Positions 17,877 through 27,656 of a stretch of 42,607 bases of DNA are shown one piece after another; position 1 is the first letter of the stretch, and each line of letters opens with the position of its first letter. Source of the DNA: Pseudobdellovibrionaceae bacterium (lineage in GTDB: Bacteria; Bdellovibrionota; Bdellovibrionia; Bdellovibrionales; Bdellovibrionaceae); the NCBI GenBank assembly GCA_014378775.1, contig JACMMZ010000067.1:1-42607 (forward strand), given 5' to 3'. The position numbers were made by a program, and so were the translations under genes. The notes under the pieces are model-generated. The model was not told where the DNA came from. It searched no databases and was given only the letters and a program-made list of their open reading frames with translations.

Positions 17877-19072
17877 GAGTACTCCGTATTTATTTCCACA
17901 TATTTTTTAGATAAATCACAACCCCAAGCCGTTTGACGAACGTCTCCAGATTTTAAGTCTATTTTGATAAAAATATTTGACTGTTTCAGTAATGCTTTCA
18001 CTTCGTCTCTGACGAAGGCTAACGGTTGACCATTTTCAAATATTTTTACCCCTTGTAAACTTAAACTCATTTTAGCCAGCTGATCGGCCGGAACTTGTTC
18101 TGCACCAAGCCGCGCTAAAATTCGCCCCCAGTTTGGATCTTCGCCGTGAAGAGCGGTTTTAATTAACGGAGATAGCGTCACACCACGAGCCGCTCGTTTT
18201 GCGATTTCTTTATCATCTGACCCGATGATTTCGACTTCGACCAACTTCGAAGCCCCTTCGCCGTCGGCCGCAATGGATTTAGCTAAAAAAATTGAAAGCT
18301 CATTCACCGCCGTTTGAAATTTAAGAATATCTTCTTCCGTTTTGAGTTCAACCCCACTGGCACCGTTGGCCATCAAAAAACAACAATCGTTCGTTGATGA
18401 ATCTCCGTCCACGCTAATCATATTAAAGCTCATATCCACTGCGGTTTTTAAACAAATGTGCGCAAAATCTTTCGAAATTTTGACATCAGAAATAATATAC
18501 CCAAGCATCGTTGCCATATTCGGGTGAATCATACCTGATCCTTTAGATATTCCGGTGATCCGCACTGATCCCGATGACAACTGCAATTCATTAGTGGCCG
18601 TTTTTGGAACGAGATCTGTGGTCATGATCGCACTGGCAAAAGCTTCAGCCGTTTCATGAGCACGTTCGATTAATTCTGGAATAGCCGGTAATATTTTATC
18701 GGTATCCAGCTGATGTCCGATCACGCCGGTACTGGCTACTAAGACTTGATCAATTGAACATCCCAATGATTTCGCAGCCGCTGAGACCATCATCAAATTC
18801 CTTTCAAACCCGGTATCACCAGTAGCCGCATTGGCTTGACCTGAATTGGTGATAATGGCGCGAATGTTGTCTGACGGAACACGAGCCTGACTAAAAATAA
18901 CCGGAGCCGCTTTGCACTGATTCAACGTAAAAACCCCTGCCGCAACCGAAGGAACATCGGAAATAATAATACCTAAATCAGGGCGATAACGTCGAACGCC
19001 ACTGTTGATGGCTCCCGCGGAAAATCCCTTTGGTAACAAAGTTCTATTTAATCCTGGTCCAGGTGTCATCAT
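17873..19072 (-). CDS. argJ: Bifunctional glutamate N-acetyltransferase/amino-acid acetyltransferase
   Basis: GVFTLNQCKAAPVIFSQ, NSGQANAATG, GSGMIHPNMATML autocleavage-type motif, HGEDPNWGRILARLG. Confidence 0.96.
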   Translation of the reverse strand: MMTPGPGLNRTLLPKGFSAGAINSGVRRYRPDLGIIISDVPSVAAGVFTLNQCKAAPVIFSQARVPSDNIRAIITNSGQANAATGDTGFERNLMMVSAAAKSLGCSIDQVLVASTGVIGHQLDTDKILPAIPELIERAHETAEAFASAIMTTDLVPKTATNELQLSSGSVRITGISKGSGMIHPNMATMLGYIISDVKISKDFAHICLKTAVDMSFNMISVDGDSSTNDCCFLMANGASGVELKTEEDILKFQTAVNELSIFLAKSIAADGEGASKLVEVEIIGSDDKEIAKRAARGVTLSPLIKTALHGEDPNWGRILARLGAEQVPADQLAKMSLSLQGVKIFENGQPLAFVRDEVKALLKQSNIFIKIDLKSGDVRQTAWGCDLSKKYVEINTEYS

Positions 19073-20136
19073 TGTAGTGCCTCCAATTGTGAAAGACCCA
19101 TATCGACAGGGTAGTCGAATTTTTTGTTCATATTTTCAATGGCCTGTCCGGCAGCGCCTTTGACTAAATTATCAATTACCGAAAACACATATAATTTCTG
19201 GTCATCGACCAAATAGGAAATATGCGTGTTATTCGTTCCCACCACTTTTTTGAGCGATGCGAATTGAGGATTATTTTTAAAATTTCCAAATCGTATCATC
19301 GGTTGTAAATCATAATGAGCCGCGTAGGCTCTCTCGATGTCAGCTTCCGTTACTGCATCTTTTAATCTGGCAAAAATGCTCGAGATAATTCCACGACGAG
19401 CTGATAATAACGAAGTTGAAAAATGAAAATCAATTTTTTGACCGGAAAATTTTTCTAAGTACTCTTGAATTTCGGGGTAATGCTGATGCTGACCAATTTT
19501 ATAAGGTAAACACTCCCCGACGACCTCACTGTACAAAAGTTTCTCGCTTGGTTTTTTTCCGCCGCCGGTGGTACCTGATTTTGCGTCCACTACGATCGAA
19601 TCTTTTTCGATTAAATCCGATTTTAATAATGGGAGTAAACCCATTAATACGGCGGTGGCGTAACAACCTGGATTAGCTATTAAACGAGATTCATTTTTAA
19701 TCGGCGCTTCCCAAGGGTTTAATCCGTAAATAGCTTTTGATAATAAGCCTTGTTGATCATGATCAAATCCGTACCATTTTGAATAGGAATTTTTTTTCAA
19801 ACGAAATGCTCCGCTCACATCTATAATAAGACAATTACTTTTTTCAAGTAACTGCGGTGCTAATTTTAAAGACACTTCTGCCGGAGTTGCTAAGAAAACG
19901 ATATCTGTTTTATAATTTAAAATTTCCGAATGAGAATAACATTCCACTTTTTCGATTTGCGGATTTGAAAAATAATTTTTTAAAGAAAAAGATTCTGTTG
20001 CGAAACAATACTTAAGATCAACTCCGGGATGATTCAGCAAGATTCGAACTAATTCTAAGCCTGAATAACCACGGGCCCCCACCACCGAAACAGTGGGCTT
20101 TGAAATCAAATTTGCTGCGACATATTTATGCATCAT
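19069..20136 (-). CDS. argC: N-acetyl-gamma-glutamyl-phosphate reductase
   Basis: VVGARGYSGLELVRILLNHP; NPGCYATAVLMGLLPLL; GTTGGGKKPSE. Confidence 0.96.
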   Translation of the reverse strand: MMHKYVAANLISKPTVSVVGARGYSGLELVRILLNHPGVDLKYCFATESFSLKNYFSNPQIEKVECYSHSEILNYKTDIVFLATPAEVSLKLAPQLLEKSNCLIIDVSGAFRLKKNSYSKWYGFDHDQQGLLSKAIYGLNPWEAPIKNESRLIANPGCYATAVLMGLLPLLKSDLIEKDSIVVDAKSGTTGGGKKPSEKLLYSEVVGECLPYKIGQHQHYPEIQEYLEKFSGQKIDFHFSTSLLSARRGIISSIFARLKDAVTEADIERAYAAHYDLQPMIRFGNFKNNPQFASLKKVVGTNNTHISYLVDDQKLYVFSVIDNLVKGAAGQAIENMNKKFDYPVDMGLSQLEALQ

Positions 20137-20163
20137 GTATGCATATTTGTGGTTATTTATGCG
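20136..20163 (-). promoter_or_regulatory. Candidate tandem ARG boxes overlapping the argC start
   Basis: 20150-20163 (minus: CGCATAAATAACCA) resembles the box upstream of argG; adjacent weaker TGTATGCATATTTG at 20136-20149. Confidence 0.45.
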
Positions 20164-20199
20164 TGTGTCAAGTTTTTAAATCAATTAAAATCATTTGAC

Positions 20200-20213
20200 T
20201 GCATAAATATACA
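20200..20213 (+). promoter_or_regulatory. Candidate ARG box upstream of argG
   Basis: TGCATAAATATACA matches TGAATWWWWATTCA at 12/14 positions. Confidence 0.6.
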
Positions 20214-20230
20214 ATTGTACCTTTTTTTAA

Positions 20231-21457
20231 ATGGAGGTGAAAATGTCTTCTCAAAATTCAAAAGTTTTACTGGTTTACTCGGGCGGATTAGATACATCCA
20301 TTTGCATTCCTCTCATGCGCCAAGAGTACGGCTACAAAGATGTCGTTACGGTGACTGTTGATGTGGGTCAGCCTCAGTCTGATATCGAACAAGCGGCAGA
20401 GAAAGCCAAACTATTAGGAACCGAACACTACACGGTGGATGCCAAAGAAGAATTTGCCAAAGATTTCTGTTTCGCATCTTTGCAAGCCAATGGTGATTAC
20501 CAAGGCTACCCAATGTCGACGTCGATTGCTCGACCTTTGATTGCCGCGAAAGCGGTTGAAATGGCTCAGAGATTAGGAATCACATCCTTTGCTCACGGCT
20601 GCACCGGAAAAGGAAATGATCAATACCGCATCGAATTTGGAATTCGCAGTCTGATGTCTCATGCCACCATCCACGCTCCGGTGCGAGAACGTAATATGAC
20701 CAGGTCTTGGGAAATTGAATATGCTCAAAAAAATAATGTTCCGATACAGCAGTCTTTAGAAAAAATTTGGAGCATTGATGAGAATTTATGGGGTCGATCG
20801 ATCGAAGGCGGACGCTTAGAAGAACCGGATTTTGCACCGCCGGAAGAAATATTTCAATGGACCCAATCCGTCGAGAAAGCTCCAAATGCCGCAACAGAAA
20901 TGTCGATCCAGTTTAAAAAAGGTATTCCCGTATCATTGAATGGTGAAACTTTATCGGCCGCAGCCCTGGTTATAAAATTGAATAAAATAGCCGGTGATCA
21001 CGGAATCGGACGTATTGATATAATGGAAGATCGCATGATGGGGCTTAAAGTTCGTGAAAATTATGAATGCCCGGGATCAGTTGTTTTATTAAAAGCTCAC
21101 CAAGCTTTAGAAAACTTAGTGCTCACGCGTGATGAAATTCGTTTCAAAAAAACGGTTGATCTTGAATGGAGTAAATTAGCTTACGAAGGTCTTTGGTGGG
21201 ATCCGTTCAAAACCGATTTAGAATGTTTTATCCAAAAAACTCAAGAACGCGTCACGGGACACGTGAAATTAAAACTTTTCAAAGGCCAGACGACAGTTTT
21301 AGGGCGCAGCTCTGACTGGGCTTTGTATTCTGAAGATTTAGCCAGTTTTGACTCTACCACCTTCGATCAACGGGAAAGTACCGGTTCAGTCAAAAATTTT
21401 GGAATGCAACCGCGCATGTTTCAGCACTTGGCTGAAAAATTTAAAACCCAAATGTAA
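20231..21457 (+). CDS. argG: Argininosuccinate synthase
   Basis: VLLVYSGGLDTSICIPLM; AHGCTGKGNDQYRIE; TGSVKNFGMQPRMFQ. ATG 20243 (MSSQNSKV) is an alternative start. Confidence 0.96.
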   Translation: MEVKMSSQNSKVLLVYSGGLDTSICIPLMRQEYGYKDVVTVTVDVGQPQSDIEQAAEKAKLLGTEHYTVDAKEEFAKDFCFASLQANGDYQGYPMSTSIARPLIAAKAVEMAQRLGITSFAHGCTGKGNDQYRIEFGIRSLMSHATIHAPVRERNMTRSWEIEYAQKNNVPIQQSLEKIWSIDENLWGRSIEGGRLEEPDFAPPEEIFQWTQSVEKAPNAATEMSIQFKKGIPVSLNGETLSAAALVIKLNKIAGDHGIGRIDIMEDRMMGLKVRENYECPGSVVLLKAHQALENLVLTRDEIRFKKTVDLEWSKLAYEGLWWDPFKTDLECFIQKTQERVTGHVKLKLFKGQTTVLGRSSDWALYSEDLASFDSTTFDQRESTGSVKNFGMQPRMFQHLAEKFKTQM

Positions 21458-21466
21458 GGATCGCAG

Positions 21467-22837
21467 ATGAAATTATGGGGCGGAGCTTTTGAAGAGGACA
21501 CCAATAAAGAGGTCGAAAAATTTTCGGCCTCAATGAAGAGCGACATTCGCTTATGGGACGTTGACATTAAAGGCTCTATCGCGCACGCCCGTATGCTGGG
21601 TGAAGTCGGAGTCATAACCAAAGATGAAGCGGTCATTATCGTTACGGGATTAAATGCGGTTTACGAAGATATTAAAACCGGCCGCACCTTACTCAATCTT
21701 GAGGCTGAAGATATTCATTCCGAAATTGAAACTAATCTGACCCAAAAGATTGGCGACGTGGCGGGAAAATTACACACGGCTCGGAGTCGAAATGATCAGG
21801 TCGCCACCGACACCCGCCTTTATTTACGTGATCAAGTCACGCAACTTTCCGAAGAACTCAAAGCTTTGCAAAAATATTTTTTAACTACGGCAGAGAAAAA
21901 TTTAGAAACTATTCTTCCAGGCTTTACTCATATGCAACATGCCCAACCTGTTTCACTGGCTCACCATTTGATGGCTTACTACTGGATGTTTCAGCGTGAT
22001 CATGAGCGCCTCACGCAAAGTTATCAGCGGATCAATACCTTACCGTTGGGTTCCGCAGCCTTAGCCGGAACCGGGTTTCCGATTGATCGACAAATGGTAG
22101 CCAAAGCATTGAATTTTGAAAAAGTGACAGAAAATTCTTTAGATGCAGTTTCGGATCGTGATTTCGTCATTGAATTTTTGACCAATGGGTCTTTGATCAT
22201 GATGCATTTATCACGGCTATGTGAAGAACTCATTATATGGAGTACTCCGGAATTTGGTTTTGTGCAGATGGGTGATTCCGTCACGACCGGAAGCTCGATC
22301 ATGCCGCAGAAAAAAAATCCTGACGTGGCTGAATTGATTCGCGCAAAAGTGGGTCGCTTGTACGGATCGCTGATGGGGGCACTGACGTTACTTAAAGCGC
22401 TTCCGCTTTCATACAACCGGGATCTACAAGAAGATAAACATTATTTGTTCGAGGGACTCGATACGGTCCGCGCATCAACTCGTTTAGCATTGATTATGTT
22501 AGAGAACACCCATTGGAAAATCGAGAACATGAAAAAATCGCTTCGCGGTGATTTATCAAACGCCACTGATCTGGCCGATGATCTGGTCAAAAAAGGCTTG
22601 CCGTTTCGTCAGGCCCACGAAATAACGGGAAAAATTGTGAATCACTGTCTGAAAAATAAAGTGATCTTAGAGGAAATGACTTTAAATGATCTTAAAGTAT
22701 TTAGTCCGTTGTTTGATGAACAAAGTCTTAAGGTTTTACCCCATCTCAGCGTGATGAAGGCACGTGCTTGTGAAGGCGGAACTGCGCCCGATGCCGTTAA
22801 AGTTCAAATTAAAAAAGCTATCGACGGCTCATTTTGA
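21467..22837 (+). CDS. argH: Argininosuccinate lyase
   Basis: KLWGGAFEEDTN; LHTARSRNDQVATDTRL; GSSIMPQKKNPDVAELIR. Confidence 0.97.
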   Translation: MKLWGGAFEEDTNKEVEKFSASMKSDIRLWDVDIKGSIAHARMLGEVGVITKDEAVIIVTGLNAVYEDIKTGRTLLNLEAEDIHSEIETNLTQKIGDVAGKLHTARSRNDQVATDTRLYLRDQVTQLSEELKALQKYFLTTAEKNLETILPGFTHMQHAQPVSLAHHLMAYYWMFQRDHERLTQSYQRINTLPLGSAALAGTGFPIDRQMVAKALNFEKVTENSLDAVSDRDFVIEFLTNGSLIMMHLSRLCEELIIWSTPEFGFVQMGDSVTTGSSIMPQKKNPDVAELIRAKVGRLYGSLMGALTLLKALPLSYNRDLQEDKHYLFEGLDTVRASTRLALIMLENTHWKIENMKKSLRGDLSNATDLADDLVKKGLPFRQAHEITGKIVNHCLKNKVILEEMTLNDLKVFSPLFDEQSLKVLPHLSVMKARACEGGTAPDAVKVQIKKAIDGSF

Positions 22838-22961
22838 ACCATTCAGTTCAACTAGATTAAAGTCCAGCATATAATTCAGGTATTAAGTTTAGCTTTGCTT
22901 AAAAAAGCTCAAGTCTTTTACAGTTGTCGCCGATATAGATGTTAGTCTAGGGGAGGCTTGT

Positions 22962-24809
22962 ATGAAACTATCTATGAATAAAACGAATAAACGTGTATTA
23001 GCTGCGGTCGGAATTATCGCATCCGGAGCCGTGTTGAATTTATCTTTTCAAAACTGCGCACCGGCTATTACCAAATTCACTCAATCTTCAGAAAGTGTTC
23101 TTCAGAAAGCCGATATCTTAACCGTGTCAGGCACAGAAGAAATGCAAAATATGTGTCGCGATGCTATTCGCGTCAACGAACTAACAGATTGCGGATTAGA
23201 AGTTACTCTACCTGGTGGAGCAAAACAATCGCGCGAAAAATTCGAACTGGCAAAAGTTCAAGCGGCCGCTGCGGCTGATCCAACTTTACAACCAATAAAA
23301 CTGAGTTATTCATTTGGTAATTTTACCGATGAAGTGGCCCAAGTGGCCAATCAACGGGCCGGCTTAAGCAAGTCACGTCCATTTTTTGTTAATTCTTCGG
23401 GTTTCGAATACATGCCGATTCCTACATCAAATAATCAATATTACCAAGTCGATTTCAATTCGGCTAAATCACGTTTTGCTTCGGGACAATCTTGTTTTTA
23501 CGACACGGTGAAATTACCGGCCAATATTTCGGGTAATGGTGGGTACTATGACTGGGCCTTAGCGTTACCAAACGCAAATAAAGCCATGCCATTAGCTGGC
23601 GGGGCTGCACTTTACCACGTCGCACATTACATGGTTTACGATTACTTTTCAGGTTCTAACGGTTCACTCAGTCGCTACGGAGCCGCCGCCGCTGGAACTG
23701 GAAATACCTACATTCCTGGTCGCATTTTATCGAATGCAGCTCCGATCCGTTTACCCGTTTTTGAAAATGGAGTCGCAACCGGACAATCAGAAGTTCAAAT
23801 CGTAAACGTTTACTTCGCTGATTTTCGCGGACCTCAAATTGGTTTAGATACACCAACAAATAAAATTGTTCGAATCGGTGAAAACTATGTGCGCGGAGAA
23901 ACCAGCGAGCATAACGTCACAGATATTATTGACCTTAAAACAATTTTAGCTAATTTTAATATGGCGTCTTCAAGACTGTCAGCTGATTTTATTGCTCCGG
24001 ATTCAGGTCTTAAATTTTCCGGTATCAATTCAACCAAACAATTGATCGTGAATCTTTGCAGTCAATCACAGGTCAAGGGAACTTCGTTTTCAGTTCAGTA
24101 CACTCCGATTGTGTTAGACCTTGGACTACGAACGCCGCAACATCCGGAACAGAAAATTATCACAACCAGTGTTGCTGAAGGTGTGAAATTTGATATGAAA
24201 GGCGACGGAGTAGCTCGCCAAACAGCGTGGATTGGTGGCCGCATTAAAACGGAAGATACCGTTTCAACTGCTGGTGTTGCCATGAAAAAAATAGTTTCTG
24301 AATTAGCTGAAGATGGCTTCTTAGTCATTCCTGATGCCAATGGAAAAGTTACTAGCAGTAAACAATTATTCGGATCGCAAATCGAAATTAACGGCCATAA
24401 ATATACCAACGGATTTGAAGCTTTAGCGGCTTTATCTTCTAAAGATTGTCGTTCTCAAGATATTAAAAAGCAATACTTTGGTCCTTGGGACGGTGAAAAG
24501 TATGAATCTTTAGTTAAAGTATGGATTGATAAAAACAGAAATGGTGTTTCTGATGACGGAGAAATTATCAGCTTACGTGAAGCAGGTGTTCCGGCCATTA
24601 ACACATGTTACACCACGAAGTACGGCATGACCGATACATCGGGTAATGAAACGGCCATTCGCGCAATAATGCTTTACCAAAGTCCAATGACCGCTTCTGA
24701 ATCTGAGATCTTATCTGCATTATCTGATCAAGATGTTAAAGCGTTGTCGGCTAGTGATATCGAGAAAAGAATCGCCATCGATATTATCTTTAAAGGTGCG
24801 CAGGAATAA
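22962..24809 (+). CDS. Secreted protein with haemolysin/RTX-type Ca-binding-like C-terminal module
   Basis: N-terminal signal; C-term EGVKFDMKGDGVARQTAWIGG...DGFLVIPDANGKVTSSKQLFG...NGFEALAALSSKD...VWIDKNRNGVSDDGEIISLREAGVPAI resembles the FDxDGDG / GFEAL / WxDxNxxGxSxxxEL module of RTX-like proteins. Confidence 0.65.
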   Translation: MKLSMNKTNKRVLAAVGIIASGAVLNLSFQNCAPAITKFTQSSESVLQKADILTVSGTEEMQNMCRDAIRVNELTDCGLEVTLPGGAKQSREKFELAKVQAAAAADPTLQPIKLSYSFGNFTDEVAQVANQRAGLSKSRPFFVNSSGFEYMPIPTSNNQYYQVDFNSAKSRFASGQSCFYDTVKLPANISGNGGYYDWALALPNANKAMPLAGGAALYHVAHYMVYDYFSGSNGSLSRYGAAAAGTGNTYIPGRILSNAAPIRLPVFENGVATGQSEVQIVNVYFADFRGPQIGLDTPTNKIVRIGENYVRGETSEHNVTDIIDLKTILANFNMASSRLSADFIAPDSGLKFSGINSTKQLIVNLCSQSQVKGTSFSVQYTPIVLDLGLRTPQHPEQKIITTSVAEGVKFDMKGDGVARQTAWIGGRIKTEDTVSTAGVAMKKIVSELAEDGFLVIPDANGKVTSSKQLFGSQIEINGHKYTNGFEALAALSSKDCRSQDIKKQYFGPWDGEKYESLVKVWIDKNRNGVSDDGEIISLREAGVPAINTCYTTKYGMTDTSGNETAIRAIMLYQSPMTASESEILSALSDQDVKALSASDIEKRIAIDIIFKGAQE

Positions 24810-24830
24810 TTTTTCAACTAGAATGAAAGT

Positions 24831-25784
24831 ATGCGAGCAAGTTTGAAATATTCATATACGGTAAGCAATCTAAAAACACTGGCTTTGATCGCCAGTGTTT
24901 TTTTTATTTCAAGCTGTAGTAAGTATGAAAAAATAAATGTAGCCAACACTTATTCCCGAATGGATGTGGCCGCCACCGAAGCCACATTCTCCGCTTTGAA
25001 TTCAAGTTTGATGGAAACCGAAGGCTCTTTTCTGAACGCGACGTGCAACACTTCTGTCACCTTTAGAACTTGCGCTTATTATACCGGTACTGATTACCGT
25101 GCCACTTACAATTGGGACACGTGTGGTTTTGATAATTCAAAAATTTCGGTTTCCGGTGTTTGGAGAAGCTATTATTACAATGATTCATCAATGGTTTGCG
25201 CCCAGCCTATCCCTACCGGAAAGGAAACCAGTCGACTCACAAGAGATAACGATATAGTGACTTACCGCATGAGCAACGGCGATACGTTAGAAATTTCGAC
25301 TCGAGTCAACACGGGATTCCCCGGTCAAGCTCTTAACGGCTACGGCATTAAAACTCTTCAAGTGAACCCCACCTCTCGAGCCCTGCGAATTGATAATATG
25401 CAAGTCACCCGAAAAAATAGCGGTGTTATCCTTTACGACACGTACCTTTTTTCAAGTGATGTCGTTGGAACCACTCAATTAACCGTCACCGGAAAATTAA
25501 ACACGTCTAATCGAGTCCTTAACGGTTTCACCTACGCTTTTTTTAAAGAACAAGCCCGAGTCAAAGCCACGTTTAGCGCCGTCACCTGGAGCGACGCCAC
25601 CTGCTGTTTTCCAAAAAGTGGATCGATTAATTTAGCCTTTGATAGCTTTAATCCTAATGCACCTGCAAGCTGGCCAACGACCGGAAAAACTTCTAGCGTG
25701 GCTTTCACCAGTACTTGCGGCGAAGCCTTGATCACCGGTCAAGATGGATTGACAAGCCAGTATACATTTTCAGAATGCTTTTAA
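24831..25784 (+). CDS. Hypothetical lipoprotein
   Basis: Signal peptide with lipobox FISSC|S; 317 aa; no family recognised. Confidence 0.7.
   Translation: MRASLKYSYTVSNLKTLALIASVFFISSCSKYEKINVANTYSRMDVAATEATFSALNSSLMETEGSFLNATCNTSVTFRTCAYYTGTDYRATYNWDTCGFDNSKISVSGVWRSYYYNDSSMVCAQPIPTGKETSRLTRDNDIVTYRMSNGDTLEISTRVNTGFPGQALNGYGIKTLQVNPTSRALRIDNMQVTRKNSGVILYDTYLFSSDVVGTTQLTVTGKLNTSNRVLNGFTYAFFKEQARVKATFSAVTWSDATCCFPKSGSINLAFDSFNPNAPASWPTTGKTSSVAFTSTCGEALITGQDGLTSQYTFSECF
24872..24905 (+). terminator. Intrinsic-terminator-like hairpin inside the lipoprotein signal-peptide codons
   Basis: aaaaacactggc-tttgatc-gccagtgttttt, with a T8 tract. Confidence 0.75.
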
Positions 25785-25789
25785 TTTTT

Positions 25790-27295
25790 TTAAGATGAAC
25801 ACGATAATATTGAGCAACCTGGTTTATCATCAGCCCACGCCGGTCGCTTCTGCGCCATCGGGTCGTGATTTAAATCGCGATCTTTAAAAGGCTCTTTCAA
25901 TTCTTCCAGATATTTTTCAATCAATGAATAATCATCTTTTTCGGCAGCATCAATAGCTTGTTGCGCCAGATAATTTCTAAAAATAATACTCGGGTTACTT
26001 GATTTCATTGTCTGCAAATAATCAGGTCGAGCTTGTAACTTAATCCGGGCACCGTATTCTTCAATCCAGTCGTACCACCCCGATTGTTCAGTCGATTCGA
26101 AATCTTTTTTGTAAGATATATTTTTTATTTCTTCAAAAAAATGACCATCAATTCGATCTTGAGACAAATGTCTGAAAAACAAATTGTAATCAACTTGAGT
26201 CGCGTGAAGCAGATCAAACAAGCGAGTCAAAAACTGAGAATCCTGTTCGGTTCGCTCCAGCTGAATTCCGAGCTTTTTTGATAATAAATCGGAGTACACA
26301 GATTCATATCTTTTTTGATAGTGATTTAAAGCCTCCACTACTAAATCTTTATCTTCAATCAGTGGGAAAAGAGCGTTAGCCAAACAATTTAAATTCCACA
26401 AAGCGATTTGTGGCTGCGCTGAATAACGATACCGGCGTTGATGAAAGTCCGTGGTGTTCGGCGTAAAATCAGAGTCAAATTCTTCCACCCATCCGTACGG
26501 TCCGTAATCGATGGTCAGACCTAAAATAGACATATTATCCGTATTCATTACGCCGTGAACAAATCCCACACTCATCCAACCCGTTATCATCTGAGCCGTA
26601 CGAACAGCGACTTGTTTTAAGAATTCGGCATATTTTTGTTTTTCATTTAGATTTAAAACTAGAATTTCGGGATAGAAATTTTCAATCACATAATCGGTAA
26701 GTTTTTTGAGTTCATCAAACTGTTGATTGGTGGATAAAATTTCAAAGTGGCCAAAGCGTATAAAACTGGGACTCACCCGAGTCACGATGGCTCCGCGTTC
26801 GGGAGCGGGATTTCCGTTGTATAAAATATCACGAATGATCTGGTCCCCAGTCAGCGCTAAACTTAAAGCCCGCGTGGTGGGAATGCCTAAACCGTGCATG
26901 GCTTCGCTACAAATAAATTCACGTAAGCTTGAACGAAGTACCGCGCGTCCGTCCCCTTGACGGGAATAGGGCGTTAAACCGGCCCCTTTCAACTGGACTT
27001 CAAGATGATTTATTTCTCCTAAAGTGATGGCACGTCCGTCCCCTAACTGACCGGCCCAGTGGCCAAATTGATGCCCGCCGTAGCGAGCTGAATAGGGTTT
27101 CATTTCGGAAGAGACATAATTTCCCGACAGAATTTCCGTGAGCTTTTCATCCGTGCGTAAAATTCCCAAGTCCCGGGCCACAGACTCAGACCATCCAATA
27201 ATTTTGGGCCGGCTGACCGCTGTCGGGTTCACTCGGGTCAGAAAATTTTTTTTAGTATCTTCAAATGTTTGAAAAAATTGATTTTCGAATTTCAT
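25790..27295 (-). CDS. selO: SelO/YdiU protein adenylyltransferase (Cys form)
   Basis: YSARYGGHQFGHWAGQLGDGRAITLGE; VQLKGAGLTPYSRQGDGRAVLRSSLREF; GVMNTDNMSILGLTIDYGPYGW; C-terminal SCSS. Confidence 0.96.
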   Translation of the reverse strand: MKFENQFFQTFEDTKKNFLTRVNPTAVSRPKIIGWSESVARDLGILRTDEKLTEILSGNYVSSEMKPYSARYGGHQFGHWAGQLGDGRAITLGEINHLEVQLKGAGLTPYSRQGDGRAVLRSSLREFICSEAMHGLGIPTTRALSLALTGDQIIRDILYNGNPAPERGAIVTRVSPSFIRFGHFEILSTNQQFDELKKLTDYVIENFYPEILVLNLNEKQKYAEFLKQVAVRTAQMITGWMSVGFVHGVMNTDNMSILGLTIDYGPYGWVEEFDSDFTPNTTDFHQRRYRYSAQPQIALWNLNCLANALFPLIEDKDLVVEALNHYQKRYESVYSDLLSKKLGIQLERTEQDSQFLTRLFDLLHATQVDYNLFFRHLSQDRIDGHFFEEIKNISYKKDFESTEQSGWYDWIEEYGARIKLQARPDYLQTMKSSNPSIIFRNYLAQQAIDAAEKDDYSLIEKYLEELKEPFKDRDLNHDPMAQKRPAWADDKPGCSILSCSS

Positions 27296-27297
27296 CT

Positions 27298-27453
27298 TTA
27301 ACGAACTTCCAACACAACGCCGGCGTCGACCGTTGCCGCGAATCGATATTCGCCCGTGGCGACTTGATAGGGTCCGTCAGTCTGAAGTTGGGCCTGAGAC
27401 TGCGGGAGAATAAAAAACAAAATTATCCAGATAAAGAAAGGGTGGCTTTTCAT
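27298..27453 (-). CDS. Short secreted peptide (51 aa), absent from the supplied ORF track
   Basis: MKSHPFFIWIILFFILPQSQA|QLQTDGPYQVATGEYRFAATVDAGVVLEVR*: signal peptide with an A-x-A-like site; stop 2 nt before the selO ATG. Confidence 0.5.
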   Translation of the reverse strand: MKSHPFFIWIILFFILPQSQAQLQTDGPYQVATGEYRFAATVDAGVVLEVR

Positions 27454-27656
27454 GAAGTTCATCGTATTGATATTAGAAAAAGTGTCAATTTAATTACGCT
27501 TGTTTGCACTCTATTTTAAAGGAAAATGACTAAATGATTTCCACTTTTTTTCACAATCTTAAATCGATCGTATTATCTTGAAACTTCTTATTTTTTTAAA
27601 GGTGATTTCTAAAATCTCTTCTATTCTGAATTACGAAATATAAAGGAGTTATTCAC

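Noticed and set aside
20580-22416. Minus-strand ORFs within argG and argH (20580-20894, 21421-21636, 22024-22416)
   Set aside because: Shadow ORFs of well-recognised genes.
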